Source: Hippasteria phrygiana
Lineage: Eukaryota > Echinodermata > Asteroidea > Valvatida > Goniasteridae
DNA: 64,000 nt
Assembly (NCBI GenBank): GCA_037893225.1
Contig: JAZGUH010000409.1
Coordinates: 434,001-498,000 of the forward strand
Reading direction: 5' to 3'
Each line of letters opens with the position of its first letter. Within the stretch, counting starts at the first letter, position 1. Under the pieces are notes generated by a model that was not told the DNA's origin, made no database searches, and saw only the letters and a list, made by a program, of their open reading frames with translations. Of this stretch, positions 1 through 8,621 are shown one piece after another. The position numbers were made by a program, and so were the translations under genes.

Positions 1-1
1 G

Positions 2-778
2 CACGGAGGAGCAGTGCAGACTGATGACAGTATTGGTCACCACGCTGAGCAGCGAACACGACGTGGTAGAGTCGTACGAAAACCAGCAAGGTTTCTGCAG
101 CAGGTCTGTTCTGTTGAGGGCGGACTTACCAACAGCAGTATGGCAGACAAACCCGAGAGTTCCCCTGTGTATTCCTGCAAGACCTGCGGGAAGAGCTATA
201 CTAGTGCATATGGTCGACGCCGTCATCAGAGGGCAGCGCATGACGGGAAGCAGTACGAGTGTCGGGTCTGCGGTAGTCTGTACCGCCGCCCGGAGTACGT
301 GGCCCGACACATGAAGGTTCATGCGGGTACGTCTGCACCGAGCGCCAGCGCCAGTAGTCACGCCGAGCCTCCTGCACCGACAGGCATGCCGATCAACCAG
401 GATCAGACGGCGCAGGTTCGGGGGTCCCCTGTCTGCCGAATTACCAGTGAGGAGAAGAAGACGGAGGGAACTCGCCTGTACGTGGACGGACAATGGTTCT
501 CTGCCCGTTCCGTTCACACCGTTGGCCTTACCAAGTGTGACACACCCAGGGGAATACAACCCAGCAGACACACCACTGAGGCTGCCTCTCAGACTGAGCC
601 TGTGATGATGCGGGAAGAATTTACTACCCGGATGACGGAATCTGTAGAGGACCAAGATCAAGGGACCTACACTGTTCGCGAGACCGAGTCAAAGGGAATA
701 CGTGAACCTGGTGATATATGGTGGAAAACATGGCATCGAGATTCAAGGCTCCCGGACAGTGACCATGATAACCCCTAG
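2..778 (+). CDS. LTR-retrotransposon polyprotein tail with two C2H2 zinc fingers (5'-truncated by window)
   Basis: The frame is open from the left edge to a TAG at 776-778, so the start lies outside the window. Early on it has a basic segment (RTRRGRVVRKPARF) of the kind found at the C-terminus of Ty3/gypsy integrases. About 40 residues later come two clear C2H2 fingers in the same frame, at about 176-322: C-x2-C-x12-H-x4-H, then C-x2-C-x12-H-x3-H. The rest is Ser/Thr-rich and low in structure. A polypurine tract and an LTR-like segment follow about 280 bp downstream, which supports a retroelement origin. The fingers probably bind nucleic acid, but their role in the element is unknown. It could instead be a host zinc-finger gene; without the upstream pol domains the assignment is moderate. 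Confidence 0.6.
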   Translation, partial: HGGAVQTDDSIGHHAEQRTRRGRVVRKPARFLQQVCSVEGGLTNSSMADKPESSPVYSCKTCGKSYTSAYGRRRHQRAAHDGKQYECRVCGSLYRRPEYVARHMKVHAGTSAPSASASSHAEPPAPTGMPINQDQTAQVRGSPVCRITSEEKKTEGTRLYVDGQWFSARSVHTVGLTKCDTPRGIQPSRHTTEAASQTEPVMMREEFTTRMTESVEDQDQGTYTVRETESKGIREPGDIWWKTWHRDSRLPDSDHDNP

Positions 779-1060
779 CCATATTTGGAATTCCACTTTT
801 GTTTTGGTTTTGATGATGTTCTCCATGTTCGGGTAGTCGCCATGGGTTGCTGGATTAAACGTTTGATCTGAGTAACCACTATGGGGACCAGTATCAACGT
901 TGATCAACATCCTTTGGGGGCACCGAACGTTGTTGGTTGTACTCATATATACATGTATATATAAAGTTGTTTTGAACAAAACGTTTTGTACTACTTGTTG
1001 AATTTCTAATCCTTCTAAAGTTAGTCTTGGCCACCTATTCAGGAGAATAGGCCAATTCTT

Positions 1061-1072
1061 AGGAGGGGGCAG
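1061..1072 (+). other. Polypurine tract of LTR retrotransposon
   Basis: AGGAGGGGGCAG directly precedes TGTAAC, the typical arrangement of a plus-strand primer and the 5' edge of a 3' LTR. Confidence 0.55.
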
Positions 1073-1438
1073 TGTAACGGACATGTTTTGTAGCGATCTA
1101 CCGACGGCAAGTCGCAGTGCACCGCCGGTTCCCCCGCCGGAGTAGGTTCAGCGAACTCTTAGTCAATGTTCACCTTGCCCCAGTTTGCCGATTGGTTGTT
1201 TGGCGCGCGTGTCGCGCCGGATCTCTAAAAATAGACATTGTATAGATCTTGTGTTGTAAAGGGGGGGGGGAAATAACGTTGGCCCTAAGCCAGATTTGTT
1301 CTAGACGGGAACGATGGGAAAGTTGGAGTCGTCTGGAGAGAGTTAAGTTGTTGTTTTAACCAAGTATGGACATGAAATAAACTACCGTGAGTATAACTAA
1401 ATAAATAGTTATCCGTCTCTCCCTTGTCTGAGTTTACA
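1073..1438 (+). mobile_element. Probable 3' LTR (about 366 bp)
   Basis: The segment starts TGTAA right after the polypurine tract and ends TTACA, a 5-bp inverted terminus of the TG...CA type. An AATAAA lies at 1376-1381 near the end, where a polyadenylation signal is expected, and a short G-run lies inside. The partner 5' LTR is outside the window, so the right boundary rests only on the inverted terminus and the AATAAA. The target duplication cannot be checked. Confidence 0.5.
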
Positions 1439-2105
1439 AGTCGGGGGACAAGAACCCACGAAAAAGGTGACGCTACATAACTATGTCCCGCCCAGGGACA
1501 GCCAAACGGCTCCGGTTTATACACGCAAACTAATTACGTGCTATTTTCCCAGGCCGCATGAGCTTAAATTAAGCGCAAGAACAGTGCACATCCGCCTTGA
1601 GCAAGCGAATGCTGGGCTATCTTGAATGGTCTTGAGGTCTTGAGATCTTGCGCGGTCCACTCCAGGAACGGAACCCAAATAATGGAAAATCAGCAGAATG
1701 TATACACACAGTGCGGACGCGCATTATGCTCGCGCGGTGCATGAGCGCTGCACGCGTTTCTCATACAACAGCACTGATTGGTTACATAATACAACAGTCC
1801 TACGGTAGCTTGTAAAACAGTGCAGCAGTACATGTAACTGACTCGAAGTTGTGCCGTGTGCTAGCGTACGCGTACAGTTACGCTCGTTCAGTAAACCAGT
1901 CCTGCAACAGGAATATCACATCACAACATGGAGTCAGCGTATGCACAGCTGAGAGTTTAGCACCGAGGGATTTATGTCTGAAATGAAAGATAAACAAAGT
2001 TATATTCGAACAATTGGATTCAGTAAATGCAGGCAAAAAGTCAGTCCTATCCACTTCTTATAAATTCCTGAACTTCACTAATCAAGCTGAAATAATAACA
2101 TTTTA
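1439..2105. other. Unassigned flank, no gene seen
   Basis: Mixed-composition DNA between the LTR and the Merlin remnant. I see no credible coding exon or organised repeat. Confidence 0.4.
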
Positions 2106-2750
2106 CTAAGCATCCTGGCGATTGGTCCCGGGTAGAATGTGTTGCTTGATTATGGGGAGCAGCGTATCTCTTGACTTGTCTGGAATTGTCCAAACCATCC
2201 CTTTCCCCTGACGCCTGTCCCAAGCCAAGACCCACTGACCCAGTGCAACAGCTCGACCTCGATTATACTTTCTTTTCCCTTTCAGCATACATTCATCGAC
2301 TTCTACGATGCATCCTGGACCTCCAAACTGCACATTTTGAGCCAATAGCCATCGGGAACAAACTTCACGGAAAAAAGAGAACCAGTCAATCACAGCCTTC
2401 CTAGAAACAGATTCCGAAAGAATTGTCTCCACAAAATTTACTGGAGCACGATAACAGAACAGAAACATTAACGATACCAGAACACGTAAATTCAGATGAC
2501 TCCGGAAAAAGAAACTCTGAATGCGGATAGAGCGTTCCCTCTTGCAGCTGCAGCAGCGTAGCTTGGCCCCATCAGTCCGTCCCCCACGCTTTAACTCGAT
2601 AAAGTGATGCCTACAGTTGCCACAAGTAAGATGGATACCCGGGGTGACAATAAGGCCTTTTTCTCGCATCCACTCTTTGCAACTCTCCAGTGTCCCCCGA
2701 ATGATTACCATACCAAACAGTTTCATTTTCGCTAAAAAATGTTTAGCCAA
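2106..2750 (-). pseudogene. Merlin-type (IS1016/IS1595-like) transposase remnant
   Basis: This 214-residue reading frame has the layout of Merlin transposases. A zinc-ribbon-like Cys cluster lies near residues 43-69 (CGNC, CCSC). It is followed by a helical region and the catalytic-core start IVEVDE (Asp152), then a KRKYNRGR basic motif and GQWV. The frame ends just after ILPGT, where intact family members continue to the second catalytic Asp and the Glu. The DDE core is therefore cut short and the protein cannot be an active transposase. No convincing terminal inverted repeats were found around it. Start choice is only the first ATG of the open frame. Confidence 0.75.
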
Positions 2751-4180
2751 TCAGAAACAGTGATGACATTTGTCGCCATCTTGTTGTTTTTCTTCTCGTG
2801 CAAGTCGCCTCCGTTGCCGTTTTACCCCATAATTTCCCTCATAAATCAAAACCCTGCCCTCTAAATTTCCACAAAATTAAGCTTGCTCATATTCAACATC
2901 TCAGCGAACTATTTAGATGATTCCAAGCACACAGAGTGACTTTTCCTGCCTGTATCATCGTAAAATATTGAGGTAGGCCTACTGAAACATAAACTGTCTC
3001 CTTCGTTCTCTTACATGGAACGGGGTCCTAAAGGTAACGATTACCGTTTTATGCGCGTCGCCCCACGCGCTGAAAAATGGCGCTGCCCATAGCAGAAAGC
3101 GCGTCTGTACGCGCTGCCCATCTAGGGTGTACCCATAGAGCTATATTATATTACAAGAGCGCTGACTCGATTTACAAAGCGATGCCTGCTGGGCGCATCC
3201 ATGTTTGTGTACAAACCTATGGAAAACTCGAAATTTTGTACGGCTTTTGTACGGCTATTTGCATAACTGCGTTTGTATTCTTTAAAGTTGCGTTATCGAA
3301 GCTGATACGCCGAAACCCGAAACGCACAATCAGTAAATGAGCGTTTCATTTTGCTCTGCGCAAACAACGCAAACGCGTGCGATGCGCGTACCGCGCCGCA
3401 GATCATTTTTGCCGTGACGTTTTATAACCGTCATGACGCGCTTAAGACCAACTAAAACGCCAATTTTTTGGTGACTTTTTGGACTTATCTGATAGTTTAT
3501 GCCTACCCAAAACTAATGTAGCAAGTTTCATGATTCTGAAAAAAATAAAAAATTGTTTTAGCCTTTTCCTTTTAGCCTTTTCAGAAAAGGCCGAGGTCAA
3601 CTGCATGCCGTATCGCGCGAGTGATGACGTGTACGTATAGAAACATATGACGTCACTGTATTATACGGCAATGTTTTACGTAGAGTATGTACGTATTTGT
3701 TTGTCCAAGGCTAGTATTACTTGCTGTGCTTTTTGCACATGATTCAGGTGTAACACTACGGTAAACATATGTTAAGTGTTGACATCTTTGTGAGACACAT
3801 TTAGAATTGGGGTTGTAGGTTTGTTCTTGCTGAAAAGCTAGTTATGAGTCATACTTTCCTTTGTTTGCAGTCGGCTTTTATATTGGGACCTGCACGGTGA
3901 GTTGTGTGTAGGCTGATGCTATACTCTAGTCTGGCGACTTTGCTTATGCAGCCCTCATAAGGACCAGCACCTTCTCAGAACTATACACACAATTTCTGTT
4001 ATAAGGTACCAGACTCAATCGCATGCGGTACCGTGCGTGTACAATGCATGTTGAGTCAAGCGAGCGTGGACATCCATGGAGACAGCCGGGGCTCTGGCTG
4101 CTCGAGCCGGCAACCGCAGGTAACGTCGTCCTGGTCTGGGTTGCGTGAGTCCGGGACAGGATTGGAATGATCGGTGCCTT
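2751..4180. other. Non-coding interval
   Basis: No credible exon. It contains the 75-bp repeat unit at 3051-3125 (separate entry) and AT-rich sequence. Open frames here have no recognisable domain and a repeat-like composition. Confidence 0.4.
3051..3125 (+). repeat. 75-bp repeat unit shared with 5151-5225
   Basis: From ATGCGCGTCG to CCATCTAG the sequence is nearly identical to 5151-5225. Similarity stops abruptly after CTAG. It is probably one arm of another copy of the element at 4853-5247. Confidence 0.7.
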
Positions 4181-4454
4181 TAGAGTTGGAATGGCTCCAG
4201 CCTTCAAACGGAATTGTGCCTTCAAACCCAGCTGAGTTTTCATACTAACACTGTCATCAATACAGTCTTTGGCGAAATGTTCTGCACATATTTTCGACCA
4301 TTTCGACAGCCGAAAATCAGATCTTGTATTGTCTACAAAGCGGACCCCACTGTCGCCTTTGAACTCCATTCAGCACTGGGAATCGCAGGAAGGTTAGGTC
4401 ACGGTTTTTGTCTCTGTTCCTCGTGCAACCCCCAACCACACACGATCGAGGCAT
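4181..4454 (-). pseudogene. Frameshifted THAP zinc-finger domain
   Basis: Reading the minus strand from the ATG at 4454, the first frame gives MPRSCVVGGC, with the C-x4-C pair of a THAP finger, and LRFPV at the usual position. It hits a stop at about 4314. The overlapping second frame (open from 4369) supplies the other half: KWSKIC-x2-HF, then LKAGAIPTL, matching the C-x2-H ligands and the AVPT-box end of THAP domains. All four zinc ligands survive but need one frame change between about 4314 and 4369. THAP domains occur in P-element transposases and in host regulators; nothing here decides between them. The sequence after the domain (to 3944) has no known domain. Confidence 0.65.
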
Positions 4455-4852
4455 AATGATTATCTCAGAACCATGCTCATACTGAAATCATATCAAAATT
4501 AGACAAAATAGACGGGAAAACGGAGGAGTTATGTCGACCAAAACTCTTCCAGCAGCATCAACTCCACGTACGTACATGAAAACTACATGCATAGTGTTTG
4601 GCTGTAGCATCAACCGACTCTACACGTGTACGTCACGGGGTCACGTACAACATTTACATACATAATGAGCTTTCGCAAAACAGGATAATTGAATGGTTCA
4701 GAATAACAACCCTGTTTTTTAAATTAAAAAATTCCTCTCGTCTGCAAACTATAATCTCCATCAGTTAAAAGAGAATTTAAACTGTCGGAAAAGTCCTAAA
4801 AGTCAAACATTTTTTTGGCGTTTTAGTTGCTCTTTAAGTTGTTTGCGTATGT

Positions 4853-5247
4853 AATAGATATAGAATTAAAAAGACTAGATGGGCAGCGCGTACAGACGCG
4901 CCATTGAGTGTTCACAAATTTCCCCGCACTGTAGTGCGTGGGGCGACGCGCACCGAGAGTAAGAACTTCACTCAATAATAATAAGTAATCGAATTGAGTT
5001 TATTGAAAACATTTATTCACACATTGCGTCAAACAGATTAAAATTAATACAGTAAAATAATATTGGCTTCCCAGTCGTCTTTTATTACTGTGACAAACTG
5101 CAGCAGCGCAGTTTGAAACCATTTTTAATGTTGAAAAACGTATCGCCATAATGCGCGTCGCCCCACGCGCTGAAAAATGGCGCTGCCCATGGCAGAATGC
5201 GCGTCTGTACGCGCTGCCCATCTAGTCCTTCTAATTCTACATCTATG
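4853..5247. mobile_element. MITE with terminal inverted repeats and 8-bp target duplication
   Basis: The left arm (from AATAGATATAG through CTAGATGGGCAGCGCGTAC) is the inverted counterpart of the right arm (GCGCTGCCCATCTAG through CTACATCTATG). The direct repeat GCGTATGT flanks it exactly at 4845-4852 and 5248-5255. No transposase frame is inside, so it is non-autonomous. An 8-bp duplication fits Merlin, hAT or P superfamilies; a Merlin remnant lies 2 kb away, but no link is proven. Confidence 0.75.
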
Positions 5248-5792
5248 GCGTATGTTGTACTTCTGCGTTGCATTTAGAGTACACTTTTAAAATTCACTCC
5301 ATCTAACTTCATTATGTTCTACAAACACACACACGAATTCAAAATGTCTGCACACAGGAACGATTTAAAGTATCTCCGCGCCTAAGATCGGAAGTTAGCG
5401 CTCTTGTAATTATTATAACACCTCATCCACAGATTCTGTGTCTTGATTGGCCGAGAGCGAGTCACATGGCATTTTCTATTTTTGATATCTTCCTGTGCAC
5501 GGCCAAAAGTACTATACCCGTAGCAACCAAAGTACTATACCCATGGCGCGGTATTTGTGTGCAGATGCATGTGCGGGTGTGCGCGTTGAGCGTTGCGCGT
5601 AACGCGTATTGTTTTAAAGTGCCAGCGCTACAGAGCTGGGTTCAAACATTTCGTTAAGGGGTGGTTTTGAAAAGAGCAAATATATTTTCCACTAATTTTG
5701 TATTGAAATAGAAGTCCATTTTTACTGTATTTAGATTTAAATCATGTTAACATTTTAAAATCAAGCAGAATCTGTGGGTGAGGTGTTATAAA

Positions 5793-5957
5793 ACAAATAT
5801 TTACTGCTTTTATATCGTGGTGTGGTAAAACTAGCCTCCCTCGGTGATCCATTGAGCATTCTGTTTTCCCTCGGCTTCGCCTCGGGAAAATAGAATGCTC
5901 CATGGATCACCGAGGGAGGCTAGTTTTACTGCACCACTTGAAGCAGTAAATATTTGT
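5793..5957. repeat. Foldback palindrome (hairpin MITE)
   Basis: The arms ACAAATATTTACTGCTT...CCTCCCTCGGTGATCCA and their reverse complement face each other with only a short spacer (around CTCGGCTTCGCCTCG). The stem is close to 75 bp. No coding content. Confidence 0.8.
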
Positions 5958-6430
5958 ATAATATAGCTCTAAAGGTGCACCACACTAAATAGGCCAAAAT
6001 GGCTGCGCCAAACTGATTAGCATAAAATTGTAAACCCACAACTGTTTTGAATAATACATTTTTGGGGGTCATGCAATTGATAGATTGTGTAATTATGATC
6101 AGCTATCATGCATAACCTGGGGGTTCTGTGTTTCAACTTTTGTGAAGACTTGATAAATTTTGGCTTTAAAATTGGTCCTATTTGGCTTGTGAAGTGGAGG
6201 GATGCTTTATGAAAAATAACAGCTGGCCGCGGTTTGGGAAAACCATATTTTTGGGGGGTGGTACTCTCTGGGGACAAATAGGTAACAAAATCAACGGCTG
6301 ACCTGCCAAAAATTGAAAAGAATTTGACAGATTAATAATCAAACTATAATTTTCAGTTGTCACAAAAACTGAGAGACTCCTGGATAAGGATTTTTTTCAC
6401 TGTGAAGTTGATGGATTTTCACTAAGGTCA

Positions 6431-6570
6431 ATGGGCGAAGTGGTGCGTGGGCGAAGTGGTGTGGTAAATGGTCGAAGTGGCAAATGGTCGAAGTCGCTTA
6501 TGGTCGAAGTGGCAAATGGGCGAAGTGGCGAATGGGCGAAGTGGCGAATGGGCGAAGTGGCAAATGGGCA
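6431..6570 (+). repeat. 16-bp minisatellite array, GGGCGAAGTGG family
   Basis: About eight units of a 16-bp motif (core GGGCGAAGTGG plus a 5-bp variable part, mostly CAAAT or CGAAT), with GGTCGAAGTGG variants at the left. Same family as the arms at 8291, 15816, 29262 and 30405, but without recognisable element tips here. Confidence 0.85.
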
Positions 6571-6711
6571 ACCTCGTTACTATGGGTACGATCTTGCTGC
6601 GCCATGTTTTCCCCACCATATGCCTTGCGCGATCTTAACCCCTGGAATTGTGTAATTTACATATCCCACATAGTGGGATATGGAAATTAGGACTGCAGTC
6701 GATGTGTTTAA

Positions 6712-7550
6712 AGGGACACATTGCTTTGGATTTTGCGATTTGGGCTATAAAACTGAAATGGATATGGTTGGGAAGCTTTTTTAAAAGTAGAATATAAAGA
6801 TTCACATAACTATTCCTTCAAATTGCATGGTTTTTGTTTAATTTCGTGACAAATAACGGTCCGCCATTTTGTAGAACCATGGAGGAAGGAATTCCTTCCT
6901 CCATGGTAGAACCAAATTTTTGACTCCACAAAATGGCGGACCGTGTTCACCAGTCGTATTTCCAGTCGCATCTGCAGGGGTGCGTTTTGGCGGTCATAAC
7001 CGAAAACCGGTTCTGTTGTTTCTCTTTGTTTAATCACTTTGGAGATTTGGGGATTTCATTATGACGCGTAATTTTCGCCTATTTCAAATTCCAAAAAAAA
7101 TTCACCGACAAGAAGCAACAGAACCAATTCTTGGTTTATGGCTGTTTGTGACCGCCAAAACGCACCCATGGTTGAAGTGCGTTCTGTTGATCCATTTTGA
7201 TGTACTGTGGCACGGCGCGCAGCACTGGCGATATGTGTCGCGAGGTAGAGAATTGTACCTGGCGATCATCTGATAGGTTCACAAGGCCACTGGCTGCGGC
7301 GCCAGCCTAAAGACTCTTTTACAGCGTATTTTGCGCATTTAGACGGTGGTATTTAGTACTGGAAATATGTCTAATATTATGTTTCGCGGGTCAGATGTCA
7401 GGGGTAAGCGGCCAATTTTTTGTTTTGTAATCACACTCACTAATTACAACACATTATACGTGTTTTTTTGCATGAACAACTCTTATAAAAGATAATTAAG
7501 GAACATTTCCAAACAGCTAAATTTGATGACATTTGAAGGCAATGTTCCCT
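6712..7550. mobile_element. TTAA-flanked element (piggyBac-like target) with internal inverted repeats
   Basis: The ends AGGGACACATTGC and GCAATGTTCCCT are inverted, and TTAA stands directly outside each (6708-6711 and 7551-7554). Inside are a second inverted pair (GGGGTGCGTTTTGGCGGTC at 6976 facing its complement at about 7150) and a perfect palindrome. No transposase is seen. Confidence 0.65.
6877..6906. repeat. Perfect 30-bp palindrome inside a longer stem
   Basis: CCATGGAGGAAGGAATTCC followed by its exact mirror complement, centred on GAATTC. It is enclosed by an outer inverted pair (ACGGTCCGCCATTTTG at 6855 and CAAAATGGCGGACCGT at 6929). Confidence 0.9.
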
Positions 7551-7677
7551 TTAACGCGCGACGCAGTGCTTTTAGTAGGAAAGTTTTCATTTGTAGAATC
7601 AATCCTTTGGAAGGATGAGATCATTATATAGCTCGATCCTGACATGCCATGTTTTTCCCGCCTGACGTTAAAATCTA

Positions 7678-7880
7678 CTACACTGCACCGATCGAGTAGT
7701 AACAGCCGGCCTGGTAGGATCGGGAGGAAGGAAAAGTATGACGACCGTCATAACCGTTTCCGCCATTATCGCCGGATGTCAGTTGTGTAATTTTCCGAAT
7801 GTTTTCCTCAGCTGTTTTCGCAAATTTGTCAAACCTTTCGATGCATCTTAATTCTGCAGCGGCGGCAAACACTGTCATTG
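7678..7880 (-). CDS. Short uncharacterised ORF head-to-head with thioredoxin
   Basis: An ATG at 7880 opens 67 codons ending in TAG at 7678. The predicted peptide starts MTVFAAAAELRCIERFDKF and continues with a charged, probably helical segment before a Gly/Ser/Tyr-rich tail. Its composition looks more protein-like than other open frames nearby, but I recognise no family and see no strong splice donor or polyadenylation signal. The start lies about 700 bp from the thioredoxin start codon in divergent orientation. It may be a chance frame. Confidence 0.25.
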
Positions 7881-8290
7881 AAAATAAGCTGCTTTCTTGA
7901 ACTGGATATAATGAGTAATTTACTACTAGCGATTGGAACAATTTTGATTTCCGGCCCTTTTTTATCTCTGTTTAAACATAAAATACATGTATTTCCTGAC
8001 CAGAAAAAAATCCATAACATTTATCGTAGCCACCAAGACTAGTGGCCTTGTCTTGATAATGGAAAAAAGTGCTCGGAGTCGTTTTGCTGATGTGACGTAA
8101 CGAACAGGATGTTAACGCGGGCGCGAGCGCACACAGGGCGTTCAACATTCGGAATACGCGCACGGTTCACTTTCATGTAGGCTACATAAATATTCATTTG
8201 GAATAGCCAGTCATCAGCGTCGTTTACGTATTCCTCACTGGGATGCCAGGGGTTAGTGAAGGAACGCACACGCGCCCATGGAGTCGAGGA

Positions 8291-8461
8291 TGGCAAATGG
8301 GCGAAGTGGCAAATGGGCGAAGTGGCAAATGGGCGAAGTGGCAAATGGGCGAAGTGGCAAATGGGCGAAGTGGCAAATGGGCGAAGTGGCAAATGGGCGA
8401 AGTGGCAAATGGGCGAAGTGGTTGTGGGCGAAATGGAAAATAGGCAAAGTGACTGTAGGGC
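8291..8461 (+). mobile_element. Foldback-element arm: 16-bp array ending in an element tip, upstream of thioredoxin
   Basis: Nine near-perfect 16-bp units (GGCAAATGGGCGAAGT) are followed by degenerate units and then AAGTGACTGTAGGGC. That end closely resembles the inverted left tip of the complete elements at 15816 and 29262 (GGGCGAAGTGACTRTAAAGC). No opposite arm is visible upstream, so this looks like a solo arm. It ends about 120 bp before the thioredoxin ATG. Confidence 0.7.
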
Positions 8462-8582
8462 GCCCTTCCCCATAAGCAACTACTTCCTGTTTCACTTTTT
8501 TAGCGGAGTGTCCGATCTTCCCCGAGGATCTTTGATATAGACCTATCTCACATTGAAAGGGAAATTCGGTGTAGCGATCATC
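8462..8582 (+). promoter_or_regulatory. Putative thioredoxin proximal promoter / 5' UTR
   Basis: This lies between the minisatellite arm and the start codon. It contains ACTTCCTG (8482-8489), a match to the core ETS-factor site on the minus strand. No TATA box is obvious. The transcription start is not determined, so the limits are positional only. Confidence 0.35.
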
Positions 8583-8621
8583 ATGTCTTCAACGGGTCAG
8601 GTAGTCATTATATCGAGTAAG
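8583..8621 (+). CDS. Thioredoxin exon 1
   Basis: Thirteen codons ([13 protein letters not shown]), then donor GTAGGT. Chosen because it is phase-compatible with exon 2 and supplies the short beta-1 strand expected before EEFNKY. Confidence 0.85.

Noticed and set aside
743..1084. 113-residue minus-strand ORF
   Set aside because: Antisense to the retroelement 3' region across the polypurine tract; no domain.
8291..8461. CRISPR-like repeat array
   Set aside because: Units are contiguous 16-mers without unique spacers, in an animal genome.
6431..8540. ORFs with AKWQMGEVANGRSGK repeats on both strands
   Set aside because: Translation of the 16-bp minisatellite arrays.
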